A DNA stretch of 33,303 nt from an uncultured Bacilli bacterium (GCA_934096715.1 CAKOMQ010000014.1:1-33303), one strand, 5' to 3'; shown: positions 7,564 through 15,554, numbered from the stretch's first letter. A program made the numbers and translations. Notes: generated by a model from the sequence alone, not told the origin.

Positions 7564-8907
7564 ATGAAAAACAAAAGAATTCACTTAATAGGTATTGGTG
7601 GCGTAAGCATGTCCAGTATTGCTCTTTTATTAAAAAGTTTAGGTAACGAAGTAACAGGAAGTGACAGAACTGAGTCTCCTATTATTGATAACCTAATAAA
7701 AAATAATATTAATGTTTTTATTGGTACTAATAAAAATATAATTAAAGATACTGATATAGTTATATATACAATGGCAATTGATCAAAATAATGAAGAATTA
7801 TTAGAAGCTAAGAAACTTAATAAAATTATCTATTCAAGGCCAGAATTTATTCATGAATTATCTAAAAATTATAAAAATGTTTTATGTATAAGTGGTACTC
7901 ATGGAAAAAGTACTACAACAGGTATGACTTCTAAAGTTTTTCTAGATTGTGGAGTTTGTCCTACTATAATGGTTGGAGCTTACTTAAAAGACATTGATGG
8001 CTACTTACATATTGGAAAAGAAGACTATTTAATATTAGAAACATGTGAGTATAAAGATGCTTTCTTAAGTTTCTTACCTACTAATAGTGTTATTCTTAAT
8101 ATTGATGATGATCATTTAGATTATTTTAAAAATCTAGATAATATTAAGAAATCTTTTCAAAAGTTTGCTAACTTAACTAAAGATTATATTATTCTTAATA
8201 ACGACGATAATAATTCAAAAGATATAAAACATGATAAAATAATTACTTATGGAATAAATAATCCAAGTAATCTAGAAGCTCGTAATATAAAGAAAGATCA
8301 AATAGGCCATCCTATATTCGATGTTTATTATAATAATGAATATCTAACTACAATAAATTTAAATATCTTTGGTACTCATAATATATACAATAGTCTAGCT
8401 ACCATTGCCCTTTCTATTATATATAATCTAGATATAACTAAAGTAACTAATGCTTTAAACACTTATAGTGGAGTTAAAAGAAGATTTGAGTTTATAGGTA
8501 ATTATAATAATGCTTATTTAATTGATGATTATGCACATCATCCAACTGAAATAAAATCTACTTTAGAAAGCAGTAAACAAGTTAACGCAAACAAAAGAAT
8601 TGCTGTATTCCAAGCTCACACTTATTCAAGAACTAAAGAGCACTTAAAAGAGTTTGCTAATGTCTTAGCTAAATTTGATGAAATAATTATTGCTCCAATC
8701 TTCCCTGCTCGTGAAGAAAATATATATAATATACATGAAAATGACTTAGTAGATTTAATTAAAAAAGAAAATCCAAATGTAATATATTTAGATTCTTTTA
8801 GTAAAATAGAAGATTATCTAAAAAGTCATATTGAACCTAATAACTTAGTTATATCTATTGGAGCAGGTCCAATAAATAAAGTAATGGAAGGAATTAAAGA
8901 ATGTTAA
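7564..8907 (+). CDS. murC: UDP-N-acetylmuramate--L-alanine ligase
   Basis: MurC adds L-alanine to UDP-MurNAc, the first step of the peptide stem of peptidoglycan. The 447-aa protein shows the N-terminal IHLIGIGGVSMSSIALLL, the ATP loop ISGTHGKSTTTGM (about 112-124), the acidic DDDHLDYF, and the MurC signature DDYAHHPTEI. A GTG at 7555 is also in frame, but the ATG at 7564 fits the usual N-terminus and has GGATGTGAA upstream. It overlaps trmL by 7 nt. It stands apart from murD, so Mur ligases are dispersed. Confidence 0.93.
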   Translation: MKNKRIHLIGIGGVSMSSIALLLKSLGNEVTGSDRTESPIIDNLIKNNINVFIGTNKNIIKDTDIVIYTMAIDQNNEELLEAKKLNKIIYSRPEFIHELSKNYKNVLCISGTHGKSTTTGMTSKVFLDCGVCPTIMVGAYLKDIDGYLHIGKEDYLILETCEYKDAFLSFLPTNSVILNIDDDHLDYFKNLDNIKKSFQKFANLTKDYIILNNDDNNSKDIKHDKIITYGINNPSNLEARNIKKDQIGHPIFDVYYNNEYLTTINLNIFGTHNIYNSLATIALSIIYNLDITKVTNALNTYSGVKRRFEFIGNYNNAYLIDDYAHHPTEIKSTLESSKQVNANKRIAVFQAHTYSRTKEHLKEFANVLAKFDEIIIAPIFPAREENIYNIHENDLVDLIKKENPNVIYLDSFSKIEDYLKSHIEPNNLVISIGAGPINKVMEGIKEC

Positions 8908-9416
8908 ATATAGTTTTATTTGAACCAGAAATACCTATGAATACTGGCAATATTATGCGTACTTGTATTGCCACTAATACTCACTTACATCTAATTAAAC
9001 CACTTGGTTTTAGTTTAGATGAAAAAAGTGTAAGAAGAAGTGGTGTTAATTATATAGATAAATGTAAATATACAGTATATGAAAATATTGAAGATTTCTT
9101 TAGTAAAAACAAAGGTAGTTATTACTTTTTAACTAGATATGGACACACTCCCCATACTAGTTACGATTATAGTAACAAAAATGAATCTATTTATTTTATC
9201 TTTGGTAAAGAATCAACAGGTATACCTAGAGAAATATTAAAACCCCACCTAGATACTTGTGCTAGAATTCCTATGACTAGTGATGTTAGAGCTCTTAATC
9301 TTTCTAACAGTGTTGCTATTGTCCTATATGAAGCTTTAAGGCAACAAAATTATCCTAATCTGTTATTTGATGAACCACATAAAGGAAAAGACTATATAGA
9401 AAAAGCATCATTGTGA
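8901..9416 (+). CDS. trmL: tRNA (cytidine/uridine-34 2'-O)-methyltransferase
   Basis: TrmL is a SPOUT-fold enzyme that methylates the wobble ribose of some leucine tRNAs. The 171-aa protein has the family N-terminus (IVLFEPEIPMNTGNIMRTC), the loop FGKESTGIPREIL and the knot segment ending in IPMTSDVRALNLSNSVAIV. Full length for the family. Its ATG lies inside the end of murC and its stop inside a terminator stem. Confidence 0.93.
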   Translation: MLNIVLFEPEIPMNTGNIMRTCIATNTHLHLIKPLGFSLDEKSVRRSGVNYIDKCKYTVYENIEDFFSKNKGSYYFLTRYGHTPHTSYDYSNKNESIYFIFGKESTGIPREILKPHLDTCARIPMTSDVRALNLSNSVAIVLYEALRQQNYPNLLFDEPHKGKDYIEKASL

Positions 9417-9424
9417 TGCTTTTT
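9401..9424. terminator. Bidirectional terminator, trmL / ATPase
   Basis: The stem 9401-9410 / 9414-9423 (10 pairs, 3-nt loop) has A and T runs on its two sides, so it can end both converging genes. It includes the stop codon of trmL and abuts that of the ATPase. Confidence 0.8.
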
Positions 9425-11139
9425 TAATACCCCAATTTATAACCTTTCTTCTTTAAATAAACCTTTCTTATAAAATCAAGTGGTATTACACTTAAAGACA
9501 TAAGTATAACAAATAATAATTCTCTTTTTAAAAGCCCATAAGTTCTAAATAAATCTCCTCCATGATATATTAAGAAAATCTGAGTACAAATAATAAATAT
9601 ACTTATTACAATAAATATCTTATTCTTAATTAAATTACTAAATATATTTAATCTTTCACTTCTAGCATTATAACTATTAAATACTCCAATAAATATAAAT
9701 AAAGCAAAATATGCAGTCATAAAAGTTTTAGGATCTCTACTAATAAAATTTAATATAAAGGGACATTTCAAGAATACAATACAAAGTATACTAGATACTA
9801 TGGTTAAATAGATAATCTGACTATACATATATCTATTTATAATAGGATCTTCTACTTTACCAGGAGACTCTTCCATATAATATTTAAGTGGTGGTTCAAA
9901 AGAAAATGCTAGTCCTGCAAAAGTATCCATAATCATATTTAACCAAAGCATTTGAATTATAGTTATCGGTGTTGATACTCCAATAAATGAACCTAGTATT
10001 GATATATTAAGTGCTGTCATATTAACAGTTAATTGATATACTATAAATTTTCTTATACTCTTTAATGTAGTTCTTCCATATAATATAGCTTTACTTATAG
10101 ATAAGATATTATCATCTACTATAACTATATCACTAGCTTCTTTAGCAACTTCACTTCCACTACCCATAGAAAAACCTACATTAGCGCATCTCAAAGCTGG
10201 TGCATCATTAACTCCATCCCCTGTCATACCTACAACTTGATTTAATTCTTTTAGAATTCTAACAAGTCTACTCTTATCACTTGGAAGTGCTCTAGCTACA
10301 ACTTTTATCTTACTTATAATCTTCTTAATATCTTCATCATCCATCTTTTTTAAATCATCACTAGTAAGTACTAAATCATCTTTTTTAGTTATTACTCCTG
10401 AATCAATAGCAATACTTTTAGCAGTTAAACTATGATCTCCAGTAATCATAATAACATTTATACCAGCGTTCTTAATTAAGTTAATTCCTTCTTTTGCTTC
10501 CTTTCTTAACTCATCTCTAATTAATATTAATCCTAAAAAGATATAATCATTTTGAACATTTTTTACTAGAGTTAATACTCTTATACCCTTCTCTGTATTA
10601 ACTTTAATTTCTCTTTCTATTTTTCTTTTATCAATATTTTCTATCTTATTAAAACTTGTTAATACTTTATTACATTTATCTAATAAGACTTCACTAGCTC
10701 CCTTTATTAAACTATAATCTTGAAACTTTACAACACTATACTTGTTATCACTATTAAAATTTATTCTATCTATTATTTTCTTTTGATAATCTTTATTATA
10801 CTTAAAATATTTTATTAAAGCTTTATCAGTACTATTACCACCTATTATCTTGTTATTATTTATAACACATTCATTATTTATAACAACAGATTCATATATT
10901 ATATCTTTTATCTTACTAGGTATACTATCACTTTTTTTAAAGTGTTTTAAGTCTCCACTAATAAATTCTGTTACAGATAACTCTCCCTTAGTTAAAGTAC
11001 CTGTTTTATCAGTTAATAAATAATTTAAATTACCACTAGTTTCTATTCCAGTAAGTTTTCTAACTAAAACATTATCTTTCATCATTCTTTTCATATTAGA
11101 TGAAAGTACTAAAGTAATCATCATTGGTAATCCTTCTGG
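9424..11139 (-). pseudogene. Calcium-type P-type ATPase, C-terminal part, split by ICE
   Basis: The gene would encode a cation pump that couples ATP hydrolysis to ion export. What remains starts at the PEGLP motif of membrane helix 4 (11125-11139) and covers the phosphorylation loop (LLTDKTGTLTKG), the nucleotide domain (MITGDHSLTA), the hinge (MTGDGVNDAPAL) and helices 5-10, including LWLNMIMDTFAGLAF, which resembles the calcium-pump helix 6. Actuator domain and helices 1-3 (about 300 residues) are missing because the conjugative element is inserted there. An ATG right after PEGLP opens a 566-aa ORF, but a working pump is not expected. Excision should restore the gene. Confidence 0.88.
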
Positions 11140-11148
11140 TTTACATCA
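11137..11148. other. ICE attachment-site junction
   Basis: On the - strand the recombinase stop TGA (11146-11148) is followed by TGT AAA and then CCA GAA GGA TTA CCA, the PEGLP codons of the ATPase. The residue before PEGLP is Lys instead of the usual hydrophobic residue, so element and host sequence probably meet within about 11137-11146. The exact crossover cannot be set without the other end. Confidence 0.75.
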
Positions 11149-12750
11149 GTTATGATTATTTTCTTCTAATAAAAAATTTAATTTCGTAAAATTAAAGTAT
11201 ATATTTATGCTTTTATCATTAAATATTTCAATTCTTTTAATAAGTTTTAGAACAAGTCCTCTTGTAGGATTATTCATAAACTCTTTTATTAGTTTATTAC
11301 ATTCTTCATCACTATTTTCTTCATCATCATTTTTGTTTACATATTTTGATAGTATCTCTTTTTCTTCTTCTAATTTAGATATTTCATCATTTAGTTTAGC
11401 ACTTATTCTTAAAAACATTTCTTCGGTAATTTTTTCTTCAAGTTTATCCATATACATCTTATCATTTTGTTCTTTTTTCTTTTTGATTTCTTTTTCAACT
11501 TCATCATATCTTGCATATCTATCATTTTGCTTATTTGCATTTTTATAATATGCTTTTGCTTTCTGCAAAGTTATATCATTATTTAAACATTTTTCAAATA
11601 TTTTTTTAAGCTGATTGATTACAATTTCTTCCAATGTATCATAATTAAATGAATGTGATGTGCATAAATGTTGCTTTGAATACATCCTATAATAATTACA
11701 AACAATATATGAATAACCTCTTTTATTAGGTTTGCATATAGATATTTTATGTTTACAATCCCCACAGAAAAGTATTCCATCTAATAATCTGTATATTTCT
11801 TTATGTGGTTTTACTTTACAATTTTTAAGCATTTCTTGTACTTTATCAAAAGTTTTTCTATCAACTAATGCTTCGTGAGTATTCTTAACAATTATCCAAT
11901 CATCTTTATCATTAGGAACAACTTTTCTAATTTTATAACTAATTCTACTTCTTCTATTTTGTACCATATCTCCTAAGTATAATTCATTAGATAAAATGCC
12001 TTTAACTGTTTTGGAACTCCATATTCCTTTCCTAGACATTTCACCCACTCTTTTGTTATCTCTGAGTAGGCACATTGTAGGAACATTATCTTTAGTTAGT
12101 TTATCTTTAATTTGATAATATGTCATTCCGTTTCCTGCCAACCTAAATATTTCTTTTACTATTGGAGCTTCTTTTGAATCTGGAATTAAATGGTTTTTGT
12201 CTTTAGGATCTTTTGTATACCCAAATGGAGTACAACCACCAACCCATTTTCCTTTCTGTTGCATAGATTTTAAAGCTGTTCTTATTTTTTTTGAATTATC
12301 CCTAGAATACATATCATTTATAACTGCCTTAAATGGGGCAATATCGTTGTTGCAAGTATCTAAAAATGTATCAATTCCATCAAGTAAAGCAACATATCTA
12401 ACATTGTGAAGTGGAAAGTATTTTTCAACATACTCCCCTGTTGCAATATAATCTCTACCCAACCTTGATAAATCCTTTGTGATAACCATATCAATCTTTC
12501 CATTTTCAATATCTTTTATCATTCTTTTAAATGCAGGTCTATCAAAATTAGTACCAGTATATCCATCATCTATATATACATCTACTAATGTATATCCATT
12601 TTTCTTCACATACTCCATTAAAACAGTTTTTTGATTATTAACACTCAAACTGTCGGTAGAATCTGCTTTATCTAAATCCTCTCTAGATAGTCTTATATAA
12701 ATTGCTACCCTAAATATTATTTGTTTTACTTCACTTAATAAATTAAACAT
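11146..12750 (-). CDS. Large serine recombinase (ICE integrase)
   Basis: The 534-aa protein is of the TndX/TnpX type that inserts and excises conjugative transposons without a cellular host factor. It has the resolvase domain (catalytic Ser22 in YIRLSRED, DLSRLGRD arginines), the recombinase domain, a zinc ribbon (CGDC, then Cys-containing YSYIVCNYYRM and CTSH) and a Lys/Glu-rich coiled-coil near 410-480. The ribosome binding site GGAAGGAG supports the ATG at 12750. It is the terminal gene of the element, with its stop about 10 nt from the host ATPase sequence, in the same frame as the ATPase. Confidence 0.92.
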   Translation of the reverse strand: MFNLLSEVKQIIFRVAIYIRLSREDLDKADSTDSLSVNNQKTVLMEYVKKNGYTLVDVYIDDGYTGTNFDRPAFKRMIKDIENGKIDMVITKDLSRLGRDYIATGEYVEKYFPLHNVRYVALLDGIDTFLDTCNNDIAPFKAVINDMYSRDNSKKIRTALKSMQQKGKWVGGCTPFGYTKDPKDKNHLIPDSKEAPIVKEIFRLAGNGMTYYQIKDKLTKDNVPTMCLLRDNKRVGEMSRKGIWSSKTVKGILSNELYLGDMVQNRRSRISYKIRKVVPNDKDDWIIVKNTHEALVDRKTFDKVQEMLKNCKVKPHKEIYRLLDGILFCGDCKHKISICKPNKRGYSYIVCNYYRMYSKQHLCTSHSFNYDTLEEIVINQLKKIFEKCLNNDITLQKAKAYYKNANKQNDRYARYDEVEKEIKKKKEQNDKMYMDKLEEKITEEMFLRISAKLNDEISKLEEEKEILSKYVNKNDDEENSDEECNKLIKEFMNNPTRGLVLKLIKRIEIFNDKSINIYFNFTKLNFLLEENNHN

Positions 12751-12806
12751 TTTTGCTCTCCTTCCCTAGTAAAACAAATGCATCTTAAATATAGAATAAA
12801 AATCAC

Positions 12807-12926
12807 TTAATTACAAAACTGTAAATTTATTTTTTCTAGTATAAAATTTTCTAATCCTTCATAAAACAAATCATTGAAGTTTTCTCCATTTTCCTCAAAA
12901 AAATAATTTATTTTAAACTCGTTCAT
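12807..12926 (-). CDS. 39-aa small protein between the recombinases
   Basis: This ORF has a strong AAAGGAGGA 5-6 nt before its ATG and ends 56 nt before the integrase. The sequence starts MNEFKINYFFEENGENFNDL and is acidic with an amphipathic end. Its place and pattern recall the small TnpW-type proteins next to TnpX-like recombinases, but similarity is too weak to name it. A role in excision directionality is only a guess. Confidence 0.5.
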   Translation of the reverse strand: MNEFKINYFFEENGENFNDLFYEGLENFILEKINLQFCN

Positions 12927-12938
12927 ATTATCCTCCTT

Positions 12939-13373
12939 TTATCTACTTTCTCTATACTTTCGTTCTTTCATTCTTCTATCTTTTAAATCTTGTTTTCTCA
13001 TTTCTTCACAAGCATCCATTATTGTAATAAGTGTTTTGAAATCTACTTTTTCATTGATAAGTATTATTTTTGAATCATATTTATCTAATATATTTTTGGA
13101 GAAGTCTATCAATTCTTTACGATTCCTACCAAGTCTAGATAAATCTTGAATATATATAGTATCAATAATTTTATTCTTAATATCTTCGGTCATTCTTTTA
13201 AAACTTGGGTTATATAATGTATTCCCTTTAAATCCAGCATCTATGTATATTTTTTTAGCTTTAATATTTAATTTTTCTAAATAATCTTTAATGAAGTCTA
13301 ATTGACCTTTTTCTGATATTTCATCTTCGTTGCCTACTCTAACATATATTGCTATATTATTTTCTTTAATCAT
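12939..13373 (-). CDS. Resolvase-domain protein lacking the catalytic serine
   Basis: The 144-aa protein is a lone N-terminal serine-recombinase domain. It keeps the fold signature (AIYVR, KGNTLYNPSFKRMTEDI, QDLSRLGRN) but where active enzymes have Ser (YVRVS) it has Gly (YVRVGNED, residue 14). It also lacks any DNA-binding recombinase or zinc-ribbon domain and ends in a basic tail (KDRRMKERKYRESR). It cannot form the usual serine-DNA link. It could dimerise with the active integrase as a regulator or be a decaying copy; the intact ORF and ribosome binding site favour a kept function. Confidence 0.75.
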   Translation of the reverse strand: MIKENNIAIYVRVGNEDEISEKGQLDFIKDYLEKLNIKAKKIYIDAGFKGNTLYNPSFKRMTEDIKNKIIDTIYIQDLSRLGRNRKELIDFSKNILDKYDSKIILINEKVDFKTLITIMDACEEMRKQDLKDRRMKERKYRESR

Positions 13374-13412
13374 TTATCCTTTCCTCCAATTAAAAATATG
13401 AATATTTGCAAT

Positions 13413-13613
13413 TTAATATTCATTACTTTTTTCTTCATTATTTTTTCTTTTTATCTTTTTAATTTTAATTTTCAAATCTTTTTTGACATAAGGCATATCA
13501 AGTAATTTAGTTTCATTAACAATATAATCTAATTGTTCCATTACTCCTTTTTTGTCTTTGTCATCTAAATCAAAGACATATTTTTTTATTACTACTACCT
13601 TATATCTTTCCAT
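13413..13613 (-). CDS. 66-aa small ICE protein, unknown
   Basis: The product is short and Lys-rich, starts MERYKVVVIKKYVFDLDD, and ends with a very basic tail (KIKIKKIKRKNNEEK). AAAGG precedes the ATG. Its start overlaps the end of the DpnD/PcfM-like gene by 14 nt, implying coupled translation. No family recognised. Confidence 0.55.
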   Translation of the reverse strand: MERYKVVVIKKYVFDLDDKDKKGVMEQLDYIVNETKLLDMPYVKKDLKIKIKKIKRKNNEEKSNEY

Positions 13614-13815
13614 TATTAACCTTTACTAACATTTCTTTGTTATTAATTTCAATTACATAATAGTATTTAGTAATATTATTTATATCAATGTCCTTTAAAT
13701 CAGAATTAAACAACTCTCTTGCCTTTTCCATTGCTTCTTTCTTATTCTTAGCACTTACTACTATTTCATTTTCACTTACTTTTTTAAATTTTATATTATA
13801 TTCTTTTTCTTTCAT
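13600..13815 (-). CDS. DpnD/PcfM-like small protein
   Basis: The 71-aa protein has the pattern of the DpnD/PcfM family often carried by conjugative elements: a beta strand (YNIKFKKVSENEIVVSA) followed by KNKKEAMEKARELF and a final pair of strands. The biochemical role of the family is not known. It follows a long structured leader (13816-14140) and heads the run of small genes leading to the recombinases. Confidence 0.6.
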   Translation of the reverse strand: MKEKEYNIKFKKVSENEIVVSAKNKKEAMEKARELFNSDLKDIDINNITKYYYVIEINNKEMLVKVNNGKI

Positions 13816-13844
13816 TTTTTTATTTTTCCTTTCTTATTTATGTA

Positions 13845-14140
13845 TTAGAATTATTCTCATTCCCCTAATACTAGGGACTTAACAAATGACTAATTGCTAA
13901 TTAGTTCCATAGGACTTTCACCTCTCTGTGGTTCTCACAGAGTTGCACCCATTATTTGAGATTGTGGCTGTGCAAAAGTATCATTATACTCATTACTTGT
14001 TATCGCAGTATTAAGAGCAACTTAATATTTATAGTCAAGCATTAACCGACAAGCGTACTTACTAATGTGCTAACCGTTTCCAGTTATAATGAGAATGTAT
14101 TTGTTAAGTGATTAACCAAATTGTCAAAGATCAATTTGTT
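13845..14140 (-). ncRNA. Structured leader or ncRNA upstream of the DpnD-like gene
   Basis: About 300 nt have no ORF but several clean hairpins: 13924-13930 / 13936-13942 (7 bp), 13889-13895 / 13899-13905 (7 bp, 3-nt loop), 13863-13867 / 13872-13876 (5 bp). Between them lies an unpaired AGGTGAAAGTCC-like stretch. It lies between the sigma-like gene's terminator and the DpnD-like start, so it would be a leader or separate RNA. TTGACA at 14121-14126 may be a -35, but no clear -10 follows. I could not assign it to a known RNA class. Confidence 0.4.
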
Positions 14141-14142
14141 TC

Positions 14143-14192
14143 AAAAAATGAAACAAGTGAGAAAAGATAATATTTATCCCTCTCACTTGTTT
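14143..14192 (-). terminator. Terminator of sigma-like gene
   Basis: A perfect 12-bp stem (14151-14162 / 14181-14192) is followed on the - strand by CA and six Us (14143-14148). Confidence 0.7.
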
Positions 14193-14218
14193 GGCACTTT
14201 ATAAGCAAAAAGTTAAGT

Positions 14219-14695
14219 CTAAAATTTAATTTTTTTAGAAATTTTTTCAAGAGCTATATCAATAGAGTATTTTACTGCCACTTTTGAACAATTTTCTTCG
14301 TTAGCAATTTCCTCATATGTTTTATTTTCAAAGAAATATTTTTGTATTCTTCTCTTTTGAACATCATTTAAGTCGTTTATAGCATTCTTTAAATCCTCAT
14401 TTAATAATTTGCTTTCCACTTCATCTTCTACTGAAACAGATGTATTTATTGACTTATGAAAGAGTGTTTCTTCATATACTTCATTTCTTTCAATATGTTT
14501 TTTGATTTTATGTATTTGTGAAATATCTTCTAACTCAAACCTATCAAATGCTTCATAAACTTTTTCTGATACTTCAACCCTATGAATAATATTTTTTACA
14601 TCTTTGAATTCAACTATATAAGTATTTGTTTTTTCATCAATATCCAATGTATATGGATTATATTTATCTTTATTTCTATTTAAATGCTTTTGCAT
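14219..14695 (-). CDS. Sigma-70-like HTH regulator of the element
   Basis: The 158-aa protein ends with a sigma region 4-like helix-turn-helix (about 105-155: LNDVQKRRIQKYFFENKTYE then EIANEENCSKVAVKYSID), as in Orf7/Orf8-type regulators of Tn916-related elements. The N-terminal 60 residues form a small beta-rich domain (YTLDIDEKTNTYIVEFKDVK). It lacks the core-binding sigma region 2, so it may be an atypical sigma or an activator. AGGAGG precedes the ATG but is buried in a strong hairpin (14702-14745). A terminator follows. It probably controls transfer or excision genes. Confidence 0.75.
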   Translation of the reverse strand: MQKHLNRNKDKYNPYTLDIDEKTNTYIVEFKDVKNIIHRVEVSEKVYEAFDRFELEDISQIHKIKKHIERNEVYEETLFHKSINTSVSVEDEVESKLLNEDLKNAINDLNDVQKRRIQKYFFENKTYEEIANEENCSKVAVKYSIDIALEKISKKIKF

Positions 14696-14701
14696 TCTTA
14701 T

Positions 14702-14745
14702 CCTCCTATCAATTCAAATCTTTAAAATTCAAATTGATACGGAGG
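14702..14745 (-). promoter_or_regulatory. Shine-Dalgarno-sequestering hairpin
   Basis: On the - strand CCTCC-(G)-TATCAATT (14732-14745) pairs with AATTGATA-GGAGG (14702-14714), 13 pairs with one bulged base. The GGAGG is the ribosome binding site of the sigma-like gene. The structure would keep translation off until opened. Confidence 0.7.
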
Positions 14746-14777
14746 TCCACGAATAAATAAGTAAACTTTTATTAAAC

Positions 14778-14825
14778 AAAAAAAGGTGTCAAAAATATCC
14801 CTATTAAGAATATCTTTGACACCTT
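14778..14825 (-). terminator. Strong terminator before the sigma-like gene
   Basis: A 16-bp stem with one mismatch (14783-14798 / 14810-14825, 11-nt loop) is followed on the - strand by about seven Us. It separates the ncRNA region from the sigma-like gene and could be an attenuator. Confidence 0.8.
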
Positions 14826-15127
14826 CATTATCTAAATTAACTATTAAAACGTGTACTTTACTACACTTAACTCTCATAAGCATCACCATAGCAATGTTAA
14901 ATACTGCTAATGTAATTAGTGGTACTGCTTATGCTAATTACCAGTTATAAATAATAATGCTAAATTCAATGAGAATAAAATTATACTTATCTTGTTGCAT
15001 TACAGAGTATAACTTTCATTGCTTCCTTTTTTCTACATATTTTTTCACTTCCTAAAAATAAAACAGTAACAACAAAACAAGTCATTACTGCTTTAAAATA
15101 TTTTGCTAATCCCGTTAGCTTACTACA
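14778..15127 (-). ncRNA. Candidate 350-nt ICE noncoding RNA
   Basis: A - strand promoter (15133-15161) and an intrinsic terminator (14778-14825) enclose about 350 nt with no convincing ORF. Inside are a 5' hairpin (GCTAA / TTAGC, near 15103-15119) and a long hairpin near 14877-14937, closed by CATAAGCA / TGCTTATG and continued by ACCA / TGGT. An 11-nt direct repeat (TTACTACACTT on the + strand) occurs at 15120-15130 and 14858-14868, at both ends. It may be a regulatory RNA or a long leader of the sigma-like gene. A 10-codon ORF with a GGAAG in front lies inside near 15000-15030. Confidence 0.5.
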
Positions 15128-15132
15128 CTTTA

Positions 15133-15161
15133 ATTATACCACTTTTTGATTATAACAAAAA
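15133..15161 (-). promoter_or_regulatory. Extended -10 promoter of the ncRNA region
   Basis: TTTTTG (15156-15161), 17 nt, TATAAT (15133-15138) with TGG directly before the -10 on the - strand. Confidence 0.6.
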
Positions 15162-15244
15162 GATTTTATATTATTTTTCAAGCAAATTGTTCCAATTTAA
15201 ATGAAATAGTTGTTTTTTGATGTTATAATGTACTTGGCACATAG

Positions 15245-15269
15245 AAAAAGAATACCATCTAGTATTCTT
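15245..15269 (-). terminator. Terminator of XRE regulator
   Basis: The stem AAGAATAC / GTATTCTT (15262-15269 with 15248-15255) runs into a U tract on the - strand and overlaps the stop codon. Confidence 0.75.
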
Positions 15270-15540
15270 ATCGTCTAGGTATTCGGTGATTAGTAACAGT
15301 TGGTCTTTCTACGAATAAATCTTCAATAGAAACTCCAAGAGTATCAGCAATATGACCTATATAATCAATTCGTGCATTTCTTTTAGCATTTTCTAAACTA
15401 GAAACATAAGTAGGAGTTGTTCCAAGTTCATCGGCAAAATCTTCTTGTGACCAATTTTTCCTAATTCTAAAATAGATGATATTATTTGCTAATATTTTAC
15501 GAGATTGATTTTCATAATAATTTTTACTCTTAATAATCAT
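15268..15540 (-). CDS. XRE-family HTH repressor
   Basis: The 90-aa protein has a lambda Cro/CI-type helix-turn-helix (about residues 18-75): IIYFRIRKNWSQEDFADELG followed by TTPTYVSSLENAKRNARIDY, then the usual LGVSIEDLF end. It is likely the element's main repressor. An in-frame GTG lies one codon before; I chose the ATG at 15540. It is divergent from the unknown gene at 15703, and inverted TAACTTAYTA-type half-sites lie between them. A terminator overlaps its stop. Confidence 0.85.
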   Translation of the reverse strand: MIIKSKNYYENQSRKILANNIIYFRIRKNWSQEDFADELGTTPTYVSSLENAKRNARIDYIGHIADTLGVSIEDLFVERPTVTNHRIPRR

Positions 15541-15554
15541 CACTTCCTTGCTTC

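Noticed and set aside
13905..13950. AGGTGAAAGTCC-like stretch resembling part of a group II intron
   Set aside because: No intron-encoded reverse transcriptase, no domain V hairpin and no 5' GTGCG boundary in range; reported only as an unassigned structured region.
13816..15267. CRISPR array or tRNA in the ICE regulatory gap
   Set aside because: No regularly spaced repeats and no cloverleaf with a TpsiC-type arm; the repeats present are isolated hairpins and two-copy elements.
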